From contig QMNL01000062.1 of NCBI GenBank assembly GCA_003647755.1, positions 1-7,777 on the forward strand: a stretch of 7,777 nt of DNA, in the 5' to 3' direction. This DNA is from Candidatus Coatesiibacteriota bacterium (GTDB lineage: Bacteria; B130-G9). Shown here in pieces: positions 1 to 6,716 of this stretch (the first letter of the stretch is position 1; each line of letters opens with the position of its first letter). The translations under genes were made by a program, and so were the position numbers. Under the pieces are notes generated by a model. The model did no database searches. It worked only from the letters and a program-made list of their open reading frames with translations, and was not told the DNA's origin.

Positions 1-273
1 GCCAACGATGAGGTATGCTTTTCGGGAGACCGAGATGGATGAGGACACGGTATCGGGATTGGCGGCGATGATCTTGGACGTTCCCAGCACCAATGCTCCG
101 AAGGCGCCGGTTCTTATCACCATAAGGAGGGGAAGGACAGTGCAGCTAGCAGCGCCATAGTCCGCCGAGGTGAGTAACCTTGCCAGGATGAAGTACAGGG
201 CGGCATTGGCGGCAAAGGTGCAAACTTGCAGGAGCATCATGCGAGCGGAGTTTTCGACTATCCGCTCACTCAT
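1..273 (-). CDS. Polysaccharide/oligosaccharide flippase (MOP superfamily), N-terminal part only
   Basis: The first 91 codons of an integral membrane protein begin with ATG at 273 and run off the left edge. The start reads MSERIVENSARMMLLQVC, followed by a hydrophobic helix at about residues 13-33 that ends in ARLLTSADYG, then a second hydrophobic stretch at about 39-63. A first membrane helix followed by a short loop of the type 'ARLL..xDYG' is characteristic of Wzx/RfbX-type polysaccharide transporters in the MOP flippase superfamily, which move lipid-linked glycans from the inner to the outer leaflet of the cytoplasmic membrane. The gene starts 12 bp after the GH57 stop codon. I see no Shine-Dalgarno sequence before the ATG, so translation may depend on reinitiation from the GH57 gene. 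The family call rests on only about a fifth of a normal flippase, so the subfamily and substrate are unknown. Confidence 0.72.
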   Translation of the reverse strand, partial: MSERIVENSARMMLLQVCTFAANAALYFILARLLTSADYGAASCTVLPLLMVIRTGAFGALVLGTSKIIAANPDTVSSSISVSRKAYLIVG

Positions 274-285
274 GGATCAAGTTCG

Positions 286-2499
286 CTATACGCACCATTC
301 TTCTTGCTCGAACTCCGGCCCGGGCACTGTTACCTCTATCAGGGACCCCTCAGGAATGCTCTCAATCACTCGGTGGTTCCTGGTTATCTTCACGGCTAAC
401 ATGATCTTGTCGTGCGCAGCACAGCCCAGCGCTTCAAATGGGATCGCCATCTCAAGCACCCGGTCCACGCCGACGCTGCCTCTGGCTTCCACCTGCTTCC
501 ATCCTCCATCGTTCTGCCAGAACATCCGCAGTGAATATGAGCCGCCTCGGTCGCCACGCTCTGCAACGATCTTGGCCCTCCGCTGCGAGGGTAGTGTGAC
601 ATAGACGGCAATCTCGTGTCCAGAACGTCCGTCAAGGATGCTGGCGACATCCTGAGCGAAATCAACCCTAATAAACAGATTCTCAAGATCGAAGCCGAAA
701 TAGAGCTTCTTGGCGATTGTCGCAACCTGATGCATTGCGCCGTGGCCGGCCGACTGCTGCTCAAAGACACCTGCTCCAACCCACTCGAAGTAGGTTGTGT
801 CCTTCCCGTCGATGACCGGGCCGATGAACTGAGTTGGCTGCTGAACGGCGAGCATAGGACCGGACTTCTTGATCGGGACGCTCAAGTCAAAAGGCGGTTC
901 CCGACCGATGAGGCTGAAGACGTTAGCGATGTGTTTGCGGAAGAGGTGGTCAAACTGCAGGATGTTGTCGCAGCTGTGATCATCTCCAAACCACCAGTTC
1001 CAGTCGCTCCCCTCAGCCGCAAAGAGCGACTGCCAGGCGAGCTGTTTTGAGTTGGCGTCGGATGGAGGGCTCTTCACGAGGGCCTCACGTGCCTCGGCTA
1101 CGTAGTCCCACGCCTGATTGTCTTCAGGATGGCCGATCCAGATGCTGAAGTCGCCTCGTATCCAAGAGCCCGCTGCGAGGCTGGGCAGCTGCTCACCTGG
1201 GCCGAATTCCTCCACGTAGTCCCCGAATCTCACGAGCTCCACCCACTCAGTTCTAACGAGTCGGGAGTAAAGCTCGCGCAGGAAGGGCTCTCCGTTGTCA
1301 GCGTAGTGCTGCCACGCGTTCTCGCCGTCGAGGATGACCGAGACGATTGGGGGTGTGCGGTCAAACCGGCTGCCGCTGGTGCCACTGATCAGGTCACGGA
1401 TGCCGCTCAACTTGCGGAGAAAATCGCTGACGGCCTCATCGGCCTTCCAGCTGGAATAGACGAAACCGATTGTGTCAGAAAGCTCGTGGTCCCTGAAGAA
1501 GACGGAGAGCGGTCTCCCACCCGCCTTGACGAAATGAGGCGCGTAGAGCTGGGCCCTGTTCCGTTCCAGGCTCTGAAGTTTACCTTGGGAAAGTGATTTT
1601 GAGAGAATCGCCTCGTCAGTGGCTATCCACTTGATTCCGAGCTTGGTGTATATACCGCATGTATCTTGGCTCACCGAGCCTTCAGCAGGCCACATCCCCC
1701 TGAGCGGGACGCCAAACTGGTCAGCGAACAGCTTCGCCGCATCGTGCACCTGCCTTTTCGCGTCCCGGATCGAGCCAGACCATTTAGAGGGAAGCACGAC
1801 GTTGGGCATGCACTCGCGGGCGTTCCCCACATTGGCTATGAGAGGGAGTATCGGGTGGAAGAACGGCGTTGTGGATAACTCCGCGGCACCATCCGACGCA
1901 AGCTTGCGATACAACGAAGTAACCCTGGACAAAAAGGACTGCTGCGCGTCAAGCAAGGCGAGCTTCTCATCTTCCGTGAACCCGCTGCGCTTCTCCTCAA
2001 GAGCCTTCACCACCGGGCTCTCGCGCCTCAGTGTATTTCCGCTCCAGGCAAGATTGAACAGAACTTGAAGGTCCAAAAAATCGCTCTTGCTGAAGCTGGA
2101 CGCAGGGCGTTGCCCCCGCAGGGTGGCGTTACGCCTCGTCAGGAGCTCAGAATATCGGGGGTAGCCGGCGATTACTTTGTTGCTGACTGAGAAGAAGTTC
2201 TCGAGCAAAAACTGCCGCTCGGTCTCATCAAGTGAGTCGGCTGGCTTTGCTGTGAGTCGCAGAAAGACATCATTGGCTTGGCCGTTTGCGTAGTCGTCGA
2301 GCTGCAATAGGAGCGAGCCCACGAAGTTGAACGTTGCCCTCGCACCGTCCACGCTGGCCATGATTGCGCCCATATCGTAGTAATCTTTGAGCGCATGGAG
2401 CCTGACCCAGGGCATGACATACTCATCCGCCAGAAAGTCCTTGTACATCGGCTGGTGGAAGTGCCACAAGAACGCGACACGAACCTTTTCACTGCGCAC
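286..2499 (-). CDS. Glycoside hydrolase family 57 enzyme (alpha-glucan active type) with C-terminal beta domain
   Basis: This encodes about 737 residues. The GH57 hallmarks are present in order: WHFHQPMYKD near residues 12-21 (region 1), TTPFFHPILPL near 210-220 (region 2), WPAEGS near 270-275 with E273 as the expected nucleophile (region 3), ILDGENAW near 389-396 with D391 as the expected acid/base (region 4), and WWFGDDH near 502-508 (region 5). GH57 enzymes hydrolyse or transfer alpha-glucans (amylases, branching enzymes, 4-alpha-glucanotransferases); which activity applies here cannot be told. Residues from about 555 to the end form a separate region rich in predicted beta strands, DOMON/CBM9-like at best (tentative). 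No signal peptide is visible, so it should be cytoplasmic. I chose the GTG at 2499 because GAGG lies 6 nt upstream, it overlaps the BatD-like stop by 11 bp, and only a short lead precedes the conserved HFHQP. The frame stays open to 2625, but those 42 extra residues are Arg-rich, non-conserved in look and overlap the upstream gene. Confidence 0.93.
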   Translation of the reverse strand: MRSEKVRVAFLWHFHQPMYKDFLADEYVMPWVRLHALKDYYDMGAIMASVDGARATFNFVGSLLLQLDDYANGQANDVFLRLTAKPADSLDETERQFLLENFFSVSNKVIAGYPRYSELLTRRNATLRGQRPASSFSKSDFLDLQVLFNLAWSGNTLRRESPVVKALEEKRSGFTEDEKLALLDAQQSFLSRVTSLYRKLASDGAAELSTTPFFHPILPLIANVGNARECMPNVVLPSKWSGSIRDAKRQVHDAAKLFADQFGVPLRGMWPAEGSVSQDTCGIYTKLGIKWIATDEAILSKSLSQGKLQSLERNRAQLYAPHFVKAGGRPLSVFFRDHELSDTIGFVYSSWKADEAVSDFLRKLSGIRDLISGTSGSRFDRTPPIVSVILDGENAWQHYADNGEPFLRELYSRLVRTEWVELVRFGDYVEEFGPGEQLPSLAAGSWIRGDFSIWIGHPEDNQAWDYVAEAREALVKSPPSDANSKQLAWQSLFAAEGSDWNWWFGDDHSCDNILQFDHLFRKHIANVFSLIGREPPFDLSVPIKKSGPMLAVQQPTQFIGPVIDGKDTTYFEWVGAGVFEQQSAGHGAMHQVATIAKKLYFGFDLENLFIRVDFAQDVASILDGRSGHEIAVYVTLPSQRRAKIVAERGDRGGSYSLRMFWQNDGGWKQVEARGSVGVDRVLEMAIPFEALGCAAHDKIMLAVKITRNHRVIESIPEGSLIEVTVPGPEFEQEEWCV

Positions 2500-3541
2500 T
2501 GCTCGCCTCAATGCCCTTAAAATCATGTCCCGAAGTTTCGGCCTGCGGAGCTGATTCCGCATCCGGCCCGAACAGCGGTTCCTGGCCAAGCTCAATCGCT
2601 CGCCTAGCCTTCTCAATGATCTCATCGTTCTTGGGGTCAGAAGGTATAAGCTTTGCGAACTTGACCATATCCGAGAAGTTCAATATCTCGAAAATTGCCG
2701 CCGTGAACTCTGGTGAGATCGGGTCGTCCCTCATCATGAACTCGATCTCGGTGGTCGTCATGTCATCTGCCGGAAAGTTGAGCCTCCCAGACAGAAAACG
2801 CCGGATGATCTCGGAGAGCCTGAAGTAGAACTCCTTGTATTGCTTGAGGAACAGAAGGTCGCTCTTGGCCAGCTTGTCAAGCTCAGCAAGGGCCACAACT
2901 GAGGCCGGCAAGGGCTTCGGAGCGGGCTTTTCAAGTTGCTGCTTTCGCCTTCTCTTGACCAGCCACCAAGTGATCACACACGCCAGCACGCCCGCCACCA
3001 GACCGATGAGAATCTTCAGCCAAAGCGCCATGCGCGGCTCAATCTCGACCATGCCTCGTATGTCCTTGATTTCTGTCTGGCCTGCCGGCACCGTGCCCAG
3101 CATCCTGACCCCAATGGGATGCGTCTCAAGCTCTCCCGGACGGCCTTGGGGGTCAGTGTATTGGACTGCCACCGTGCCGATCGTGGCCCGATCCAGCTTG
3201 AAACCTGCAATGGTGTAGCGAAATTCAGTTGTCGGAGGATTACCTTTCGCCTCGTGCTTAGACCTATTCACAACGACGAAATCGCCAAGCGTCTTGCCGA
3301 CCTTCGGCTCGCTCAACTTGTAGCCAGGATCGTGCGCTACACTGACGACCAGCCCGAATTGCTCGCCAAGCCGGACCTCATTCCTGTCCACAGATGCAGT
3401 AACCGATATGTTCGCCGACGCATAAGTGGCAGCTAGGGCAACAAGAGCGCAACACAGCGCACAAAGCACGATCTTGCCGCGACTGGCACCATCCCCGGCG
3501 GCGTAGGACTGAATATCAGCAATGGCCTCAACTCGCATCAT
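2489..3541 (-). CDS. BatD/DUF4381-like single-pass membrane protein
   Basis: From ATG 3541 this encodes about 350 residues. The layout is a signal-peptide-like hydrophobic segment (about residues 23-43, ending TYASA), a periplasmic beta-rich domain of roughly 125 residues (SVDRNEVRLGEQFGLVVSV near 50-68, as in the Ig-like domains of BatD), a membrane helix at about 172-195, a basic stop-transfer KRRRK, and a cytoplasmic helical domain (about 215-320). The latter contains ALAELDKL and KEFYFRLSEIIRRFLSGR, a pattern typical of the C-terminus of BatD and DUF4381 proteins. Such proteins usually sit in Bat operons with a MoxR ATPase, a DUF58 protein and VWA proteins; none of these is present here, which is unusual. 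Its role is unknown; a membrane-anchoring or scaffold role next to the glycan genes is inference. The tail after residue 320 is acidic and low in complexity. The start is uncertain: ATG 3541 and ATG 3538 are adjacent, and the frame is open to a GTG at 3697. Confidence 0.75.
   Translation of the reverse strand: MMRVEAIADIQSYAAGDGASRGKIVLCALCCALVALAATYASANISVTASVDRNEVRLGEQFGLVVSVAHDPGYKLSEPKVGKTLGDFVVVNRSKHEAKGNPPTTEFRYTIAGFKLDRATIGTVAVQYTDPQGRPGELETHPIGVRMLGTVPAGQTEIKDIRGMVEIEPRMALWLKILIGLVAGVLACVITWWLVKRRRKQQLEKPAPKPLPASVVALAELDKLAKSDLLFLKQYKEFYFRLSEIIRRFLSGRLNFPADDMTTTEIEFMMRDDPISPEFTAAIFEILNFSDMVKFAKLIPSDPKNDEIIEKARRAIELGQEPLFGPDAESAPQAETSGHDFKGIEASSAQ
2506..2509 (-). promoter_or_regulatory. 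Shine-Dalgarno GAGG that sets the GH57 start
   Basis: GAGG on the minus strand lies 6 nt before GTG 2499, inside the last codons of the BatD-like gene. It favours this GTG over the upstream ATGs at 2526 and 2625 and implies translational coupling with the upstream gene. Confidence 0.6.
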
Positions 3542-3558
3542 TGGTCGCTCGATGTCAT
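3538..3558 (-). other. Possible six-codon leader ORF (MTSSDQ) overlapping the BatD-like start
   Basis: Two nucleotides after a perfect AGGAGG lies an ATG that opens a six-codon frame, MTSSDQ. Its TGA stop overlaps the ATGATG start of the BatD-like gene in the ATGA arrangement. It could couple translation of the larger gene, but the 2-nt spacing is short for a ribosome binding site and a frame this small may be chance. Confidence 0.25.
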
Positions 3559-3745
3559 TTCCTCCTGCTCTACGTGCCAAACACAGCGGCGCTTGCTTCA
3601 CTCCACCACATACACGCACGGGACCTATCACCTTGCGCAACACATTGGTGCGAAAGGGCCCCATGCACGCCAAGCGCCCGCTAACGTAATCGTCCACGCC
3701 TGTAATCTACCTACAACATCATCCGGATAAACAACCGCGAGCGAA
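3542..3745 (-). other. 204-bp gap between the GT-C and BatD-like genes
   Basis: This is the only sizeable gap in the minus-strand gene row. The BatD-like frame stays open through it to a GTG at 3697, giving 52 extra residues without recognisable features. It holds the palindromes ATCCGGAT (3721-3728) and GGGCCC (3657-3662). I find no hairpin followed by a T-run and no convincing -35/-10 pair, so neither a terminator nor an internal promoter is supported. Confidence 0.4.
3561..3566 (-). promoter_or_regulatory. Perfect AGGAGG Shine-Dalgarno upstream of the BatD-like gene
   Basis: AGGAGG is the strongest ribosome binding motif in the window, but it is 19 nt from ATG 3541, too far for direct use. 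It could serve the mini-ORF at 3558, or an in-frame ATC codon (3551-3553) 7 nt downstream, which would be a rare start codon. Confidence 0.5.
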
Positions 3746-5452
3746 TTATGGCAAGAATTGAACCGGACGTTTGGCGAAATAGTATTGAACGAACTCGTCT
3801 GTCGGCATCCGGAACTTCTTGTAGCCAGCCTTTCTGAATGCAATATCGTAGCCCTCGATGATTAGCGTGGGGTTCTCGCGAATTATATACTCATTGTCGC
3901 TCTTCAGATGGCTGGTTATCAGGATGTTCCTCACCAGACCAGCCGGCCGGTCGGGAAAGGTGGCCTTCACGTCAACTGAGACGATACGGTTGGGCTGCGG
4001 CTCGGTGTGGGCGATATGCTCGTTCGTAACGCCCAGCATGTCGTAGGTGTAAAGTTTTGAGTAATAGGGCGTAACGCCGGCGACCGTGGTGGCTATAGTC
4101 GTCCCCTTCGGAGCGTGCTTGCGGAGCCACTCGCCAACCAACCGCTTCTGCCGCTCATACCCCTTGACCGCCTCATAGGCCGGTGTCTTGCCACGCAACA
4201 AGCTCCACGTGGGGAGGGTCGGCTTGCCCCCGCCAAAAAAGAGAAGCGTCGGGAAGTAATAGGTATAAAACAGCAACCCAGCCACAAATCCTACGAAAAG
4301 TATCCTGCCTGCGGACCTCACCCGCGGGTCCGATTTCGTTTCCACTGCGAGCCGGAACACTCCCCAAAGCGATTCTGCGACCAAGATATAAAAGAGCGGC
4401 AGATAGGGCATGAGGAGCCTGAAGAAGTGCTTGGAATCGCCACCAACGTGCATCGAATAAACTATTGGAACCACGCAGAAAAGCGAGAGAAAAGCCAACG
4501 GCGAGCGCCTCGCCGGGCGGAATGTGATCCAAAGGAGGGCCACGAGGATAAGGATCACCACTCCGCTCCCGCTCCACAGGAAGTCCGATATGTATTTCAG
4601 CCCTCGGACCCACTGCTCAAGGTACGCGCCCAGACTGCCAGCCATTCGGACATAATACGTGTTTGGGAAGGGGTAGCCGTAGTAGCTGAAGCGCCAGCCG
4701 TAGTAGATCGCATAGATGAGCACGAATGGCGTCGCAAGCTGCGCGATGCGGATTGGGAAGAGCTTAAGACGGACGTCGTGGGCCAGGTCAGCGATTTGCT
4801 CTGGACTTGCCTGGGTGGTGGGTTCCTGCTCGTTGTTGTCAACTTTGAGCCTGCGCGCTCTTCTGACAAGCAGCAGATAGTAGAGTAACGAGACACCGAA
4901 GAAGATGACGCCCTCTGGACGTGTGAGCGCTGCGACAACGAATGCAAGCGAGCTGTAGGCGAAGCTTATGCCGTCCTTCAGCGCCTTGAGGAACAGAAAG
5001 AGGCCCAGCGTCGTGAAGAACGTGAACATGCCTCCCTCCAGACCCCACTGCGCCCAGGCAACGAACGGCCCTGAACACGCCAAAAACAACATTGGCACGA
5101 CGGTCGGCCAGCCCCTTCGACCTGTTACAAGTGCTGAGAATGCAATCATCAGAAACATTGTGGCCAGCGCAAAAGCCACGCCAAGAACCTTCGCAATTAT
5201 GACCGGGTCCGCACCTAGCCTGATCGCACCAGCCATGATAACTGTCCATAGAAAGTTGGTGTAGCCCTCCACTCGCTCGCCGATGTTATAGACAAGCCCA
5301 TGTCCGTTCGCGAGGTTCTCGGCGTAGCGAAACGAGATGAAGGCGTCGTCGTAGGCGTAATCAATCAGTGAGGAGCTGTGGAAAGCATAAATGGCGAGGC
5401 TAATCACCACGAGCGTGAGCATCTTAACCTTCTCTGGACCTCTCACTGTCAT
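3746..5452 (-). CDS. GT-C family membrane glycosyltransferase (AftB/LphB-like, lipid-linked sugar donor)
   Basis: This encodes 568 residues with about ten or more hydrophobic segments. The first extracytoplasmic loop carries YAYDDAFISFRYAENL (about 32-47) followed by GERVEGYTNFLW (58-69). The DD at 35-36 is the acidic pair expected to bind metal and catalyse transfer in GT-C enzymes that use polyprenyl-phosphate sugars. Further family landmarks are LTRPEG (176-181), YGYPFPNTYYVR (258-269), GGDSKHFFRLLMPYLP (337-352), and a soluble C-terminal part with YDMLGVTNEHIA (470-481). This pattern matches the bacterial family that includes mycobacterial arabinofuranosyltransferase AftB and Legionella LphB. 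It should act on the outer face of the inner membrane; donor and acceptor are unknown. A hydrophilic loop at about 198-232 separates two membrane segments. ATG 5452 overlaps the GT9 stop as ATGA, implying coupling. ATG 5422 (M11), with AGAAGG 5 nt upstream, is a credible alternative start. Confidence 0.88.
   Translation of the reverse strand: MTVRGPEKVKMLTLVVISLAIYAFHSSSLIDYAYDDAFISFRYAENLANGHGLVYNIGERVEGYTNFLWTVIMAGAIRLGADPVIIAKVLGVAFALATMFLMIAFSALVTGRRGWPTVVPMLFLACSGPFVAWAQWGLEGGMFTFFTTLGLFLFLKALKDGISFAYSSLAFVVAALTRPEGVIFFGVSLLYYLLLVRRARRLKVDNNEQEPTTQASPEQIADLAHDVRLKLFPIRIAQLATPFVLIYAIYYGWRFSYYGYPFPNTYYVRMAGSLGAYLEQWVRGLKYISDFLWSGSGVVILILVALLWITFRPARRSPLAFLSLFCVVPIVYSMHVGGDSKHFFRLLMPYLPLFYILVAESLWGVFRLAVETKSDPRVRSAGRILFVGFVAGLLFYTYYFPTLLFFGGGKPTLPTWSLLRGKTPAYEAVKGYERQKRLVGEWLRKHAPKGTTIATTVAGVTPYYSKLYTYDMLGVTNEHIAHTEPQPNRIVSVDVKATFPDRPAGLVRNILITSHLKSDNEYIIRENPTLIIEGYDIAFRKAGYKKFRMPTDEFVQYYFAKRPVQFLP
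5428..5433 (-). promoter_or_regulatory. AGAAGG ribosome binding site for an alternative GT-C start
   Basis: AGAAGG lies 5 nt before ATG 5422 (residue 11 of the longer GT-C product, MLTLVVISLA). The spacing is better than that of AAGGGG upstream of ATG 5452 (9 nt), so the shorter product that begins directly at the first membrane helix is plausible. Confidence 0.4.
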
Positions 5453-6585
5453 ATCCCGTTACCCCTTGCTCGAAGTGCGCTGAGCGCCTGATTCAAGACC
5501 GCCTCGACTGCAATCTCCTTCATGCAGATAGGATTATCGCAGCCCGGGAACCTCTCGTTGGAATAGCAGGGGCTGCATTCCACCTCACTCTTAACAACGT
5601 AATGTGTATCGACCGGAGGGCCGACAGCCAGCGGGTTGGTCGGGCCATAGACGGCAACGCAGGGCACCTTGAGCGCGGCCGCGATGTGCACAGGAGCCGA
5701 ATCGTTCGTAACGACAAGCGAGCAGAACGAGATGAGGCATGCAAGCTCCCTCAGCGTGATGCGCTCTGGCCTGATGCCCTTGAAGGGGATGCGGTCCATT
5801 ACCGCACTGACCGCCGCCTCGTCGTCTGCCCCTCCCAAGACGAGAACCCTCGCCCTGAACTCCTGGGCGAGCTTGAGCGCAACCTCGGCAAAACGGTCCG
5901 CCGGCCAGCGCTTCGCACTCACCTTATCCCGCGGGTTCCTGCCTCCGCCAGGACAGATTGCTATCAGCATCTCACCTCGATTGGCGAACGGTTCGACATA
6001 TCTCTCGAAGGCCGCCTCCCGTTCCCTTTCACTGAGGACAAGAACGCTCGCAGGAGCCACATCCGAAAAGCCAAGCTCTCGCGGCAAATCCAGGTAATTG
6101 TCGCCAATGAACCGATCCGAGTTAGGGCTCCAGGGCAATCGCCTCGTCAGCGAAAAACCAGAGCCATTCATGTCAAATCCAATGCGAACTGGCACGCCCG
6201 CAAGCGCTATCAACACCTGGACCGCCCCGGATGCCTGGAATATCGCTGCGAGATCGAATCTCTGGGCGCGAAGCCGCTTGACCAGCCACAGCAAGCCCAC
6301 AACGCTGTGCCGAAAGAGCAACTCGTCGGGAAACTTGATGACCTCATCCACGTCCGGGTTGCCCAAAAGGACATCGGCCGACCACCGACCCGTCAGAACC
6401 GCTAGATACGACTCGGCAAAAAGCCGCCTGAGCGCAGCGATGCTGGGCGTCACCATCAGCAGGTCCCCGATGGCATGCGTCTTGACCACAAGGATGCGCT
6501 CAGGCTCCCGGGGCCCCATTCTCCCTGTCCAACGGCCGGCAAACCTCAGAAAACCGCCGAGCACCTCTCCAATGAACCTATTCAC
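5449..6585 (-). CDS. Glycosyltransferase family 9 (heptosyltransferase-like)
   Basis: This encodes 378 residues with the two Rossmann-like halves of the GT-B fold. The N-terminal half opens with ILVVKTHAIGDLLMVTP (31-47), the classic GT9 start. The C-terminal half has CPGGGRNPRDKVSAKRWP (211-228) and VTNDSAPVHIAAALKVPC (292-309), followed by AVYGPTNP (311-318), the nucleotide-sugar site of ADP-heptose:LPS heptosyltransferases. A cysteine group near the C-terminus (C337, C340, C349, C354, in ECSPCY...GCDNPICMKEI) is common in this family. The enzyme should be cytoplasmic or on the inner face of the inner membrane, adding heptose or a related sugar to a lipid A-core-type acceptor; the exact sugar cannot be read from sequence. 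GTG 6585 is chosen because GAGGTG lies 5 nt upstream; the internal ATG 6519 would give a shorter N-terminus without a properly spaced site. It is the first gene of the minus-strand row, with a promoter immediately upstream. Confidence 0.92.
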   Translation of the reverse strand: MNRFIGEVLGGFLRFAGRWTGRMGPREPERILVVKTHAIGDLLMVTPSIAALRRLFAESYLAVLTGRWSADVLLGNPDVDEVIKFPDELLFRHSVVGLLWLVKRLRAQRFDLAAIFQASGAVQVLIALAGVPVRIGFDMNGSGFSLTRRLPWSPNSDRFIGDNYLDLPRELGFSDVAPASVLVLSEREREAAFERYVEPFANRGEMLIAICPGGGRNPRDKVSAKRWPADRFAEVALKLAQEFRARVLVLGGADDEAAVSAVMDRIPFKGIRPERITLRELACLISFCSLVVTNDSAPVHIAAALKVPCVAVYGPTNPLAVGPPVDTHYVVKSEVECSPCYSNERFPGCDNPICMKEIAVEAVLNQALSALRARGNGI

Positions 6586-6590
6586 CTATG

Positions 6591-6596
6591 CACCTC
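6591..6596 (-). promoter_or_regulatory. GAGGTG Shine-Dalgarno for the GT9 gene
   Basis: GAGGTG is 5 nt upstream of GTG 6585 and supports this non-ATG start over the internal ATG at 6519. Confidence 0.65.
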
Positions 6597-6611
6597 ATTA
6601 TGCTCATTATG
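6594..6611. repeat. Tandem 9-bp repeat CTCATTATG x2
   Basis: Two exact adjacent copies of CTCATTATG (minus strand CATAATGAG) fall between the predicted -10 box and the GT9 start, within the short 5' leader and overlapping the ribosome binding site. Each minus-strand copy contains CATAAT, one mismatch from a -10 box, so the repeat could act as an alternative -10 or an operator, or be chance duplication. Confidence 0.6.
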
Positions 6612-6615
6612 CCCC

Positions 6616-6644
6616 AATATACGAAAATGAGGTCTGAGCATCAA
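6616..6644 (-). promoter_or_regulatory. Sigma70-type promoter for the glycosyltransferase operon
   Basis: On the minus strand TTGATG (6639-6644) and TATATT (6616-6621) are separated by exactly 17 bp. TATATT matches five of six and TTGATG four of six consensus bases. Transcription would begin near 6609, giving a leader of about 25 nt before the GT9 start. The assignment is by sequence only. Confidence 0.6.
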
Positions 6645-6716
6645 TTTGATCGTCCGTCTGGGCGAATCTCACGTCCTTGTTGACGATCGCTCCTGCAATC
6701 GGCAACCTACCCCATC

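Noticed and set aside
616..1596. Plus-strand open frames of 144 and 155 residues
   Set aside because: They lie opposite conserved GH57 coding sequence and show no family features or ribosome binding sites.
2500..2625. N-terminal extension of the GH57 gene to 2625
   Set aside because: The extra 42 residues are Arg-rich, overlap the BatD-like C-terminus by over 130 bp, and a well-spaced GAGG supports GTG 2499 instead.
3646..3670. Possible hairpin around GGGCCC as a terminator after the GT-C gene
   Set aside because: The arms pair imperfectly, it is about 80 bp past the stop, and no T-run follows on the minus strand.
3695..3707. 13-bp CACGCCTGTAATC identical to a segment of human Alu repeats
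   Set aside because: Flanking bases do not match Alu and the context is bacterial, so it is chance, not contamination.
4115..4888. 257-residue plus-strand open frame
   Set aside because: It is antisense to the GT-C gene, whose minus-strand product has clear family motifs. The plus-strand product is charged and low in complexity with no recognisable domain.
5602..6405. 267-residue plus-strand open frame
   Set aside because: Antisense shadow of the GT9 gene; it is rich in Arg and His as expected from a reversed GC-leaning coding sequence.
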